Shown here in pieces: positions 43,588 through 51,782 of a DNA stretch of 64,000 bases (position 1 is its first letter; each line of letters starts with the position of its first letter). This DNA comes from Bosea vaviloviae (lineage in GTDB: Bacteria; Pseudomonadota; Alphaproteobacteria; Rhizobiales; Beijerinckiaceae), in assembly GCF_001741865.1 (NCBI RefSeq), contig NZ_CP017147.1:4579001-4643000 (forward strand), given 5' to 3'. The notes beneath the pieces were generated by a model, which saw nothing but the letters and a program-made list of their open reading frames with translations, was not told the DNA's origin and searched no databases. The position numbers were made by a program, and so were the translations under genes.

Positions 43588-44655
43588 ATGGTCACACGCA
43601 GAGAATGGCTTCTCGCCAGTGGCGCCGTCGCGGCGGCGCTGGCCCTGCCGGCCCGCTCGGCGTTCGCCCAGCCGGCTCGCACCGTGAAGGTGGCGATCGG
43701 TCAGAAGACAATCGCGCCGAACCTGGTCAACCTGCTCATCGGCGAAGGGCTCGGCTACAACGCGGCCGAGGGCTTCAAGGCACAGTTCATGACGGTGGGC
43801 GGCGTCTCGAACGCTCAGGTCGCCATCGATCGCGGCGATTCCGACATCTCGACCGGTGTGCCCTCCTTTGCCCTGCCGATCCTGGCCAAGGGCGAGTGGG
43901 GCAAGGCGATCCACTTCTACCAGTATACCTATCCCTACAAATGGGACGTGGCGGTGAAGCCGGAATCGACGCTGACGAGCTATGAGGAGCTCAAGGGCAA
44001 GAACATCGGCGTGCCGGATTTTGCGGAGACGGCATTCCCGGTCACCAAGAACGTTCTGCGTAGCCTGGGCCTTGACCCGGACAGGGACGTCAAATGGACG
44101 GCGGTGGGCACTGGCGTCGCTGCCGGTGTCGCACTGCAGCGCGGCGCCGTCGACGCCCTCGCCTATTACGACACCGGCTTTGGACAGATCGAAGGCGCCG
44201 GTATCCCGTTCAAGATGCTGCCGCTTCCGAAAAACGTGCCCATGGTCGGCGGGCAGTTCCTGATGGCGCTGCGCGAACGCATCGCGAAGGACCGCGACCT
44301 GATGGTCGGCTATGGTAGGTCGGTCGCCAAGGCTTCGGTGTTCCTCGCCGCTAGCCCGCGCGCGGGCGCCCGCGCCTTCCTGAAGATGTATCCTGAAGCG
44401 GCGCCCCGCGGTTCGAGCGAAGAGGATGCGATCAAGTCGGTGCTCCTCGCGACGGCACGACGCATCAAGCTCTACGACCCGCCATATGCCGGCGCGAAGA
44501 TCGGCAGCATCAATCCGGAGGAGTTTCGGATCGAGGCGCAGATGAACGACATGAAGATCAGCTCGTTCGATGCCTTTCTGACGAATGAGTTGATCGACGA
44601 GATCAACAGCTTCGATCGGGAGGAGATCAAACGGCAGGCGCTGGCTTACGCATGA
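43588..44655 (+). CDS. NMT1/SsuA-like ABC substrate-binding protein, copy 1
   Basis: A 355-residue periplasmic binding protein. The N-terminus TRREWLLASGAVAAALALPA is a twin-arginine signal with cleavage near SAFAQ (residue 30). The mature part TVKVAIGQKTIAPNLVNLLIG and the WTAVGTGVAAGVALQRGAVDALAYYD segment fit the NMT1-like/ABC aliphatic-acid group. It is a clear paralogue of the protein at 45556-46626, about two thirds identical by eye and alike along its whole length. GGGAGGA precedes the ATG. The stop overlaps the hydrolase start. Confidence 0.87.
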   Translation: MVTRREWLLASGAVAAALALPARSAFAQPARTVKVAIGQKTIAPNLVNLLIGEGLGYNAAEGFKAQFMTVGGVSNAQVAIDRGDSDISTGVPSFALPILAKGEWGKAIHFYQYTYPYKWDVAVKPESTLTSYEELKGKNIGVPDFAETAFPVTKNVLRSLGLDPDRDVKWTAVGTGVAAGVALQRGAVDALAYYDTGFGQIEGAGIPFKMLPLPKNVPMVGGQFLMALRERIAKDRDLMVGYGRSVAKASVFLAASPRAGARAFLKMYPEAAPRGSSEEDAIKSVLLATARRIKLYDPPYAGAKIGSINPEEFRIEAQMNDMKISSFDAFLTNELIDEINSFDREEIKRQALAYA

Positions 44656-45512
44656 GCATCGGGGCCACAGAGATGGACGCTTCGACGGCGCGGCTCGTCG
44701 ATGCGCCTGCCGCTGTCGGGATATGCGACACGCATTTCCATGTCTTCGGCCCCTATGACCGCTTCCCGCTGCCGCGTCATCCCTCCTATGCGCCGCAGGA
44801 GGCGACCGCCGCGGCCTATCATCAGGTTGCCGAGCGCCTCGGCATCGACCGCATGGTGGTCGTACAGGGCGGCTGCTACGGCACCGACAATGCAGCGATG
44901 CTCGATGCGGTGCAGATACTGGGCCCCGATCGTGCACGCGGAATCGCCATCATCGACGGGACCACGTCCGTCGCAGAGCTTCATCGTCTGCATGAAGGTG
45001 GCGTACGCGGCATCCGGCTCAACGCCATATCGGATAAGCGCATCGACGCCGACGCTATCCGAACCCAGGCGAACATGATTGCGGAGTTGGGCTGGCACAT
45101 CCAGCTCCACGCGCGCGCCGATCAGATCGTGCAGCATGCGGCTTTGCTTCGCGATCTGCCTGTCGAAGTGGTGATCGATCATTGCGGCCGGATCGATCCG
45201 CGCGAAGGCGAGGATCAGGAGGCGATGCGGGCGATGCTGGACCTGCTCGCGACCGGGCGATGCTGGATCAAGCTGATCAGCTACCGATCGCTTCCGGCAG
45301 GCGGTGAGGGCGACGAGATGGCGCCGTTCCTGCGGCGCTTCGCAGCCGCCGCGCCGGAGCGCTGCCTCTGGGGCACCGACTGGCCGCATCCGCTGATGGA
45401 GGTCGTGCCTGACACGCAAAGACTATTCGAAGAGCTCTGCAGCGTTTTTGACGAGCCCCTTCGCAAGAAGATTTTCAGCGAAAACGCTGAACGACTCTAT
45501 GGCTTCAAGTAA
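44652..45512 (+). CDS. Amidohydrolase-family (PF04909-type) lactonase-like enzyme
   Basis: A 286-residue TIM-barrel metal hydrolase. CDTHFHVFGPYDRFPLP (residues 25-41) contains the HxH metal motif, VVQGGCYGTDN (near 74) and GIRLNAISD (near 120) follow, VVIDHCGRIDP (near 177) holds a His ligand, and LWGTDWPHP (near 236) the catalytic Asp. This set matches the 2-pyrone-4,6-dicarboxylate lactonase / D-galactarolactone isomerase branch, so a sugar-acid lactone is a likely substrate. It is wedged between the two paralogous binding-protein genes with ATGA coupling. Confidence 0.83.
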   Translation: MSIGATEMDASTARLVDAPAAVGICDTHFHVFGPYDRFPLPRHPSYAPQEATAAAYHQVAERLGIDRMVVVQGGCYGTDNAAMLDAVQILGPDRARGIAIIDGTTSVAELHRLHEGGVRGIRLNAISDKRIDADAIRTQANMIAELGWHIQLHARADQIVQHAALLRDLPVEVVIDHCGRIDPREGEDQEAMRAMLDLLATGRCWIKLISYRSLPAGGEGDEMAPFLRRFAAAAPERCLWGTDWPHPLMEVVPDTQRLFEELCSVFDEPLRKKIFSENAERLYGFK

Positions 45513-45555
45513 CGGCTCGCGTACCGGGCCCAATCGGCAAGCAGGGAGAGAAACC

Positions 45556-46626
45556 ATGACGACACGCAGAGAATGGCTTCTGGCAAGCGGCGCCTTCGCG
45601 GCTGCGCTGACAATGGGACCGCGCTCGTCTTTCGCGCAGGCGACGCGGACCGTGAAGGTTGGCGTCGGGCTGAAATCGCTCAACTCCAGCGTCATCAATC
45701 TACTGATCGGCGAGGCGCTCGGCTACAATGCCGAGGAAGGCTTCAAGGTCCAGGGGCTGGCGCTCGGCGGCAACGCCAACGTCCAGGTCGCCACAGACAA
45801 GGGCGACGTCGATGTCGGCATCGGCGTGCCCTCTTACGCCCTACCGATCCTGGCCCGAAACGAGTGGGGCAACGCGCAATGGTTCTACCAGTACACCTAC
45901 CCCTATAAATGGGACATCGCGGTCAAGCCCGGCTCGACCGCCAAGGCCTATACCGACCTCAAGGGCAAGAACATCGGCGTCTCCGATTTCGGCGGCACCG
46001 AATATCCGGTCACCCGCAACGTGCTGAAGTCGCTCGGCGTCGATCCCGACAAGGACGTGAAATGGACGGCCGTCGGCGCGGGCGTGCCGGCCGGTGTCGC
46101 CCTGCAGCGCGGCGCCATCGACGCCCTCGCCTATTACGACACCGGCTTCGGCATCATCGACGGCGCCGGCATCCCGCTGGATCTGCTGCCGCGCCCCAGC
46201 AACCTGCCGATGATCGGAGGCCAGTTCCTGATGGGCCTGCGTCAGAGGATCCAGGCCGAGCGCGATCTCTTCATCGGCTTCGGCCGCTCGACCGCCAAGG
46301 CCTCGCGCTTCATCCTGGAGAACCCCGCGGCCGGCGCGAAAGCCTTCCTCAAGCTCTATCCCGAGACCGCCCCGCGCGGCTCCAGCGAGGAGCAGGCCGT
46401 GAAGTCGGTACTGGAGGCGATCAGCCGGCGCATCAAGCTCTATGAGCCGCCCTATGCCGGCGCCAAGATGGGCAGCATCCGGGTCGACGAATTCGTCACC
46501 GAGGCGAAGATGAACGACTGGGCCATCGCCGACTTCTCAAAGGTCTACACCAATGACCTGATCGACAAGATCAACGACTTCGACGTCGAGAAGATCAGGG
46601 CGCAGGCGCGGTCCTTCACCGGATGA
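45556..46626 (+). CDS. NMT1/SsuA-like ABC substrate-binding protein, copy 2
   Basis: A 356-residue paralogue of copy 1 with the same twin-arginine signal, TTRREWLLASGAFAAALTMG, cut near SSFAQ. The first 40 coding bases of both genes are almost identical, while substrate-lobe segments differ, for example copy 2 GLALGGNANVQVATDKGDVD against copy 1 FMTVGGVSNAQVAIDRGDSD. I took ATG 45556 because AGGGAGAGAAACC precedes it and the family signal begins there. Two receptors for one permease could widen the substrate range. The stop overlaps the SDR start by four bases. Confidence 0.87.
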   Translation: MTTRREWLLASGAFAAALTMGPRSSFAQATRTVKVGVGLKSLNSSVINLLIGEALGYNAEEGFKVQGLALGGNANVQVATDKGDVDVGIGVPSYALPILARNEWGNAQWFYQYTYPYKWDIAVKPGSTAKAYTDLKGKNIGVSDFGGTEYPVTRNVLKSLGVDPDKDVKWTAVGAGVPAGVALQRGAIDALAYYDTGFGIIDGAGIPLDLLPRPSNLPMIGGQFLMGLRQRIQAERDLFIGFGRSTAKASRFILENPAAGAKAFLKLYPETAPRGSSEEQAVKSVLEAISRRIKLYEPPYAGAKMGSIRVDEFVTEAKMNDWAIADFSKVYTNDLIDKINDFDVEKIRAQARSFTG

Positions 46627-47330
46627 CGCAGGCGCTTTCGACACAGGACGGGCGCGCGAAACGCGCGCTCGTCACCGGCGTGAGCTCCGGCATCGGCGAG
46701 GCAATCGCGAAGCGATTGCTCGCCGAGGGCTGGGACGTCGTCGGCTTCAGCCGCAGCACGCCCGCCTTCGTGGATCCGGGGCTGGCACATGAGCCGGTCG
46801 ACCTCTTCGACAGGGAGGCACTTAGCCTAGCGCTTGAGGGCCTGGGTCCGCTGGACGCCATCGTGCACGCCGCAGGCATCCTGCGCGTCGGCCGGCTCGG
46901 CGAACTCGATCCGGAAAACGCGCGAACGATGTGGCGGCTCCATGTCGATGCGGCAGAACAGATCGTTGAGGCACTTGTGCCAAAGCTGCCGGATGGCGGG
47001 CGCATCGTCCTGCTCGGCAGCCGCACGGCAGCCGGATCTCCCGGGCGGGCGCAATATGCGGCGACCAAGGCCGCGGTGGTGGGCATGGCCCGCTCCTTCG
47101 CCATCGAGTTGGCTCCACGGCAGATCACTGTGAACGTCGTGGCGCCCGGCGCAACCGACACACCAATGCTCAGAGACCCAAGACGGGCATCGGTCGCGCC
47201 GAAGATGCCGCCGATCGGCCGCCTCGTGAAGCCGGAGGAAATCGCGGCGACCACGGCGTTCCTGCTCTCTGAAGGCGCAGCCAGCATCACGGGCCAGCAG
47301 ATCATCGTCTGTGGCGGAGCCTCGCTTTGA
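46623..47330 (+). CDS. SDR-family oxidoreductase
   Basis: A 235-residue NAD(P)-dependent short-chain dehydrogenase. ALVTGVSSGIGEAIAKRLL (residues 14-32) is the TGxxxGIG motif, DAIVHAAGILRVG (near 76) replaces NNAG with HAAG, LGSRTAAGSPGRAQYAATKAAV (near 136) holds the catalytic Ser, Tyr and Lys, and VAPGATDTPML is the usual loop. Last intact gene of the C4 operon; it may oxidise the lactone precursor or the released sugar acid. Confidence 0.86.
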   Translation: MTQALSTQDGRAKRALVTGVSSGIGEAIAKRLLAEGWDVVGFSRSTPAFVDPGLAHEPVDLFDREALSLALEGLGPLDAIVHAAGILRVGRLGELDPENARTMWRLHVDAAEQIVEALVPKLPDGGRIVLLGSRTAAGSPGRAQYAATKAAVVGMARSFAIELAPRQITVNVVAPGATDTPMLRDPRRASVAPKMPPIGRLVKPEEIAATTAFLLSEGAASITGQQIIVCGGASL

Positions 47331-47373
47331 GCAGCCTGCGCCATCGGTCGGCCCCCACCAAACGGTATCCGGC

Positions 47374-47502
47374 ATGACCGAGCCGAAGTTCCGCACCAAA
47401 TCCGTTTGCGTCACCGGCACAGCTCGTGGCCTGGGAGCTACGATCGCACGCCAGTTGCCAAGCGTGCCCTCGCTCAGCTGGCGCTGGCAGACTGCGGCTT
47501 GA
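47374..47502 (+). pseudogene. Truncated, frameshifted second SDR gene
   Basis: Reads MTEPKFRTKSVCVTGTARGL then GATIARQL: a complete SDR start with the TGxxxGLG turn. The frame then breaks; in another frame the next bases (47455-47500) read AKRALAQLALADCG, which is the expected second strand. Nothing SDR-like follows, because the convergent TetR gene occupies the DNA. The fragment overlaps the 3' end of that gene. Confidence 0.65.
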
Positions 47503-48073
47503 TCCCAGCTTCGATCCACTCACGCGTCTGTTCCAGGACCTCATCCGAAAGCGCGGGATCGTCGATCGCCCGGGCGAGGATCACTGCCCCCACCATCGCC
47601 GCAAAGCTTCCGATTGCCGCGCGACGCCTGTCGGCTGCATCCAACTCCGGGAGCGCCTTGCCGATACGGTCGATTTGCGATCGAAGGCCGTCAGTCATGG
47701 CCGAGCGTGCCGCCGGGGTCTGATGGCGGACGGCCGCGGCAAGGCTCGCCGTCGGGCAGCCCCCCGCGCAGTTGTCGCGATGACGCGGCGCGAGATAATC
47801 GCCCACATAAGCGCGAAAATCGCCGCCTTCCCCTGCACCGACGGCGAGAGCATGGGCAAGAGTCTGCGCGATCAGGTCGTCCTTCGAACTGAAATGGCCA
47901 TAGAAGCCGCCATGGGTGAGCCCGGCGGCCTTCATCACCTCCGCCACGCTGACCGCGTCGAACCCCTTGTCGCGAAACAGCCGGCTGGCAACCTCCAGAA
48001 TCCGGCGACGGTTCTCCGCCATCTGCTCTCGACTGACCTTCATTTCAAAATTCTCCGCCGGCTCCGTTGACAT
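47474..48073 (-). CDS. TetR/AcrR-family transcriptional regulator
   Basis: A 199-residue repressor. The HTH is ENRRRILEVASRLFRDKGFD ... AEVMKAAGLTHGGFYGHFSSKDDL (residues 20-67), the NemR/YxaF-like subgroup. The ligand domain has a GGCPTASLAAAV segment with cysteines at about 102 and 106 (NCAGGC), which could sense electrophiles or thiol modification. ATG 48043 is an alternative start. The last codons overlap an SDR remnant. Divergent from the SDR-OYE cluster with a paired operator between. Confidence 0.88.
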   Translation of the reverse strand: MSTEPAENFEMKVSREQMAENRRRILEVASRLFRDKGFDAVSVAEVMKAAGLTHGGFYGHFSSKDDLIAQTLAHALAVGAGEGGDFRAYVGDYLAPRHRDNCAGGCPTASLAAAVRHQTPAARSAMTDGLRSQIDRIGKALPELDAADRRRAAIGSFAAMVGAVILARAIDDPALSDEVLEQTREWIEAGIKPQSASAS

Positions 48074-48077
48074 TTAC

Positions 48078-48120
48078 ATGATGGTCATCATATTTAACAT
48101 CAATCATGATAACCATCATG
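48078..48120. promoter_or_regulatory. Paired dyads, likely TetR operator
   Basis: CATGATGGTCATCAT (48078-48092) and CATGATAACCATCATG (48105-48120) are inverted copies of each other: CATGATGG faces CCATCATG across 27 bases. The region is AT-rich, lies five bases from the TetR start codon and 34 bases before the SDR start, and fits a site that controls both divergent genes. Confidence 0.65.
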
Positions 48121-48153
48121 AATATAGGTTCACGAAGAGAAAAGAGCAATCCT

Positions 48154-48942
48154 ATGACCGCGATCCCCTCAGTCCTCGTCACCGGCGCCTCCACCGGCAT
48201 CGGAGCCGCCTATGCCGAGCGCTTCGCGCGCCGCGGGCACGACCTTGTGCTGGTTGCCCGTGACATCGCGCGAATGGAGGCCCTGGCGGCCCGTCTGCGT
48301 CAGGAAAATGGCGTGGCGATTGACATCATTCAGGCCGATCTTACGCAGCCTGCCGAGCTTGCAACGGTAGAAACGAGGCTGCGCGACGATGTCCGCATCG
48401 GGATTCTCGTCAACAATGCCGGAACGGCCATCGGCGGAAGCTTCATCGAGCAGAGCACCGATGACGCCGCGCGGCTGGTTGCGCTCAACACGACCGCACT
48501 TCTGCGGCTTGCCAGCGCCATCGCCCCGCGCCTTGCGAAGGCCGGCGAAGGAGCGATCGTCAACATCGGCTCCGTGGTCGGCCTGGCGCCGGAATTCGGC
48601 ATGACGGTCTACGGCGCAACCAAAGCCTTCGTACTCTTTCTGTCGCAGGGCCTCAGTCTCGAGCTCGCGCCGAAGGGTGTCTACGTCCAGGCCGTGCTTC
48701 CCGCCACGACGCGAACCGAGATCTGGGGCCATGTCGGCGCCGACATCAACACGCTCTCCAACGTGATGGAGGTGAACGATCTGGTCGATGCGGCGCTGGT
48801 CGGCTTCGACCGCCGCGAACCGGTGACCATCCCGCCGCTTCCCGACGCCGGGCAGTGGGACGCGTTTCAGGCCGCGCGCCAGGCCATGCTTCCGAACTAT
48901 CGGAACGAACACCCCGCCGAGCGATACCGCACGCTCGCCTGA
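48154..48942 (+). CDS. SDR-family NAD(P)-dependent oxidoreductase
   Basis: A 262-residue classical SDR. VLVTGASTGIGAAYAERFARRGHDLVLVARD (residues 7-37) gives the cofactor turn and an Arg after strand 2 that favours NADPH. LVNNAGTAIGG (near 85), GSVVGLAPEFGMTVYGATKAFV (near 138) with Ser, Tyr and Lys complete the active site. ATG 48154 is preceded by AAGAG; an ATG at 48118 lies within the operator. Probably reduces or oxidises a carbonyl under TetR control. Confidence 0.87.
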   Translation: MTAIPSVLVTGASTGIGAAYAERFARRGHDLVLVARDIARMEALAARLRQENGVAIDIIQADLTQPAELATVETRLRDDVRIGILVNNAGTAIGGSFIEQSTDDAARLVALNTTALLRLASAIAPRLAKAGEGAIVNIGSVVGLAPEFGMTVYGATKAFVLFLSQGLSLELAPKGVYVQAVLPATTRTEIWGHVGADINTLSNVMEVNDLVDAALVGFDRREPVTIPPLPDAGQWDAFQAARQAMLPNYRNEHPAERYRTLA

Positions 48943-49002
48943 GCACCAACGAAGTCATTTCGATAAACGACCCCGCCGCTGCGGGACAAACCAAGGTGAC
49001 CT

Positions 49003-50097
49003 ATGACCAGCAAAACGCTGTTCGAGCCCTATACTCTCGGCTCGCTGACCCTCTCCAACCGTATCGTCATGGCCCCCCTGACGCGCAATCGCGCTGGCCC
49101 GGGCTTCGTTCCGGGCGATCTCACTGCTGAGTATTACGGCCAGCGAGCGTCGGCCGGCCTGCTGATTTCCGAGGCCACGCAGATTTCGCAGCAGGGACAG
49201 GGCTACCAGGACACGCCCGGCATCTACTCCCAGGCTCAGATCGAAGGCTGGCGCAAGATCACGACCGCGGTGCACGCCAAGGGCGGGCGGATTTTCCTGC
49301 AGCTCTGGCATGTCGGCCGCGTCTCGCACGTCGATCTCCAGGAAAACGGGGCGGCTCCGGTTGCACCGTCTGCGATCCGGGCCAAAACCAAAACGTTCGT
49401 CAACAATGGCTTCTTTGACGTTTCGGAACCCCGCGCGCTTGAACTCGACGAGCTTCCGGGCATCGTCAACGCCTTCCGGCAGGCCGCCGCGAACGCCATC
49501 GCGGCAGGCTTCGATGGCGTCGAGATTCATGGCGCCAATGGCTATCTGCTCGACCAGTTTGCCAAGGACAGCGCCAATGTCCGCACCGATGCTTATGGCG
49601 GATCGATCGAGAACCGCGCCCGCCTGATGCTGGAAGTTGCGGGTGCTGTGGTCGAGGAAATCGGCGCCGAGCGCACCGGTATCCGGATTTCGCCGGTTTC
49701 ACCGGCCAACGGCGTCGCGGCTACGGATCCCCAGGCACAGTTCGACTATATCGTCGAGCAACTCGACGCCTTGGGCATCGTCTACATCCATGTCGTCGAG
49801 GGCGCCACGGGCGGGCCGCGCGACGTCGCGCCGTTCGATTTCGGATCGCTCCGCCGGCGCTTCAGGAACACCTATATCGCCAATAACGGCTATGATTTCG
49901 ACCTCGCGACATCGCGGTTGGCCGAGGACAAGGCCGACCTATTCGCCTTCGGCCGACCCTTCATCGCCAATCCCGACCTTGTGGAGCGGCTGGAAACCCG
50001 AGCACCGCTGGCGCAGGTCAATCCTGCCACGATCTATGGTGGGGGCGCCGCGGGCTATACCGACTATCCCGCCATCGCAGCCGCAAGCCGCTCCTGA
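49003..50097 (+). CDS. nemA: Old Yellow Enzyme-family alkene reductase (NemA-like)
   Basis: A 364-residue FMN-dependent ene-reductase that uses NAD(P)H to reduce activated C=C bonds and nitro groups. LFEPYTLGSLTLSNRIVMAPLTRNRAG is the family opening; ILQLWHVGRVSH-like FLQLWHVGRVSHVD (near 101), FDGVEIHGANGYLLDQF (near 170), the catalytic TDAYGGSIENRARLMLEV (near 190) and LFAFGRPFIANPDLVERL (near 312) are all present. With a TetR regulator upstream it resembles NemR-NemA electrophile response modules. Confidence 0.88.
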   Translation: MTSKTLFEPYTLGSLTLSNRIVMAPLTRNRAGPGFVPGDLTAEYYGQRASAGLLISEATQISQQGQGYQDTPGIYSQAQIEGWRKITTAVHAKGGRIFLQLWHVGRVSHVDLQENGAAPVAPSAIRAKTKTFVNNGFFDVSEPRALELDELPGIVNAFRQAAANAIAAGFDGVEIHGANGYLLDQFAKDSANVRTDAYGGSIENRARLMLEVAGAVVEEIGAERTGIRISPVSPANGVAATDPQAQFDYIVEQLDALGIVYIHVVEGATGGPRDVAPFDFGSLRRRFRNTYIANNGYDFDLATSRLAEDKADLFAFGRPFIANPDLVERLETRAPLAQVNPATIYGGGAAGYTDYPAIAAASRS

Positions 50098-50101
50098 CCC
50101 A

Positions 50102-50129
50102 TCGAGGGCGCGCTGGAGCGTGCCCTCGA
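50102..50129 (+). terminator. Possible hairpin after the nemA-like gene
   Basis: TCGAGGGC (50102-50109) and GCCCTCGA (50122-50129) form a perfect 8-bp stem with a 12-base loop five bases after the stop. No T-run follows, so it may act as a pause or an RNA end-protecting stem. Confidence 0.35.
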
Positions 50130-50181
50130 CCTCGGCAAGCTCCCTGGCCGGACCACGCAGAGAATCCTGGAGACGACCGGA

Positions 50182-50634
50182 ATGCGCATTTTAAAACAAA
50201 CAGGTGTTCTCGCGTTCGCCCTGGCTGCTGCGCTCATGGGCTCTGCCGCTTGGGCGGAGAATGCCTCGCCTATCGGCTTGTGGAAGAACGTCGACGATAC
50301 CAGCGGCAAGCCGAGGGCCCTGATCCGCATCACGGAAGCGAATGGTGCGCTCCAGGGCAAGATCGAGAAAGTCTTCCTCGCCCCTAACGAAAGCCCAACC
50401 TGTACGAAGTGCGAGGGCGCCTTGAAGAATGCGCCCGTCATCGGCCTGGTGATCCTGTCCGGCCTGAAGAAGGACGGCGCCGAATTTACCGGCGGCCAAA
50501 TCCTCGATCCAGATAATGGCAAGACCTATAGCAGCAAGATCTACCTGACCGATGGCGGCAAGACGCTAAACGTGCGCGGCTATATCGGTGTATCATTGCT
50601 GGGTCGTTCGCAGATTTGGCAACGCCAGGAATAG
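50182..50634 (+). CDS. DUF2147 secreted protein
   Basis: A 150-residue exported protein. The signal peptide LAFALAAALMGSAAWAEN is likely cut after AWA. The mature start SPIGLWKNVDDTSGKPRALIRI, the CTKCEGALKNAPVIGLVIL segment with a CxxC pair and the C-terminal FYLTDGGKTLNVRGYIGVSLLGRSQIW-like end are the DUF2147 pattern: a lipocalin-like beta-barrel of unknown role. GGAGAC lies upstream. Probably transcribed with its neighbours. Confidence 0.83.
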   Translation: MRILKQTGVLAFALAAALMGSAAWAENASPIGLWKNVDDTSGKPRALIRITEANGALQGKIEKVFLAPNESPTCTKCEGALKNAPVIGLVILSGLKKDGAEFTGGQILDPDNGKTYSSKIYLTDGGKTLNVRGYIGVSLLGRSQIWQRQE

Positions 50635-50696
50635 GCATCCGATATCGACGGGAAAACTGCTCGATCCAGAGAAAAACCCGTAGAAAGAAAAATATC

Positions 50697-51698
50697 ATGA
50701 GAGCCTTCATTGTCGATCGATACAAGAAGAAGAGCGCGCTGCGACTTGGCGAGATGCCGGAGCCGGCGTTGCGGGATGACGATGTCCTGGTCGAGATCCA
50801 CGCAGCAGGGCTCAATCTTCTGGATTCGAAAGTTCGCGATGGCGAATTCAAGCTCATCCTGCCCTATCGCCCGCCCTTCATCCTGGGACACGACCTGGCC
50901 GGAATCGTTATTCGGATCGGGCCCAAGGTCCGGCATTTCAAGCCGGGCGACGAGGTCTATGCCCGGCCGCGCGATGGCCGGGTCGGAACATTCGCGCAAT
51001 TCATTGCCATAAACGAAGCCGACCTGGCGCTGAAGCCCAAGAACCTCACCATGGAGGAAGCGGCGTCCATCCCTCTGGTGGGGCTGACGGCCTGGCAGGT
51101 GCTGGTCGAACGAGCCGATCTGCGAAAAGGGCAGAAGGTCCTCATCCATGCGGGCTCAGGCGGCGTGGGCACCTTCGCCATCCAACTGGCGAAGCATCTC
51201 GGCGCGACGGTCGCGACAACGACGAGCACGGCGAATGCCGAGCTGGTCAGAGGCCTCGGCGCCGATGTCGTCATCGATTACAAAAACGAAGACTTCGAGA
51301 AGGTCCTCTCCGGCTACGACGTGGTGTTGAACAGCCTGGACGGCGACACGCTTCAAAAATCCCTGAAGGTGCTGAAGCCCGGCGGCAAGCTGATCTCGAT
51401 CTCCGGTCCGCCGGACCCCGATTTCGCCGGGGAACAAGGGCTGAACTGGGTGCTGAAGCAGGTCATGCGGTTTCTGAGCTTCGGCATCCGCAGGAAAGCC
51501 AAGGCGCGGAGGATCAACTATTCGTTCCTGTTTATGCGGGCGAGCGGCGAGCAACTGCGCCAGATCACATCGCTGATCGAAGCCGGGATCATTCGCCCCG
51601 TCATGGATCGGGCTTTCCCGTTCGAAGCGACCAACGAAGCCTTGGCCTACATCGAAACGGGACGGTCGAAGGGCAAGGTCGTCGTCCGGCTGAAGTGA
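50697..51698 (+). CDS. Zinc-independent MDR-family NADP-dependent oxidoreductase (quinone-reductase-like)
   Basis: A 333-residue medium-chain dehydrogenase/reductase. The GroES-like N-domain has IHAAGLNLLDSKVRDG and PFILGHDLAGIV (near residue 62). The Rossmann domain starts near 142 with VLIHAGSGGVGTFAIQLAKHLGA, followed by GADVVIDYKNEDF. The structural and catalytic zinc cysteines of ADH are absent, as in quinone oxidoreductases and enoyl reductases. It fits the carbonyl/electrophile detoxification theme of the cluster. Confidence 0.86.
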   Translation: MRAFIVDRYKKKSALRLGEMPEPALRDDDVLVEIHAAGLNLLDSKVRDGEFKLILPYRPPFILGHDLAGIVIRIGPKVRHFKPGDEVYARPRDGRVGTFAQFIAINEADLALKPKNLTMEEAASIPLVGLTAWQVLVERADLRKGQKVLIHAGSGGVGTFAIQLAKHLGATVATTTSTANAELVRGLGADVVIDYKNEDFEKVLSGYDVVLNSLDGDTLQKSLKVLKPGGKLISISGPPDPDFAGEQGLNWVLKQVMRFLSFGIRRKAKARRINYSFLFMRASGEQLRQITSLIEAGIIRPVMDRAFPFEATNEALAYIETGRSKGKVVVRLK

Positions 51699-51782
51699 AG
51701 ATTGCGTCGTCTTTGCCTGGAAGCAGGGGGCGGCAGCGATGGCGTGCGTCTGTCGCGTTCATCCAAGGAAACCATCGTGAAC

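Noticed and set aside
50098..50181. In-frame upstream extension of the DUF2147 gene (28 codons)
   Set aside because: It would place coding sequence before a clear signal peptide; the ATG at 50182 has a ribosome site and gives the standard N-terminus.
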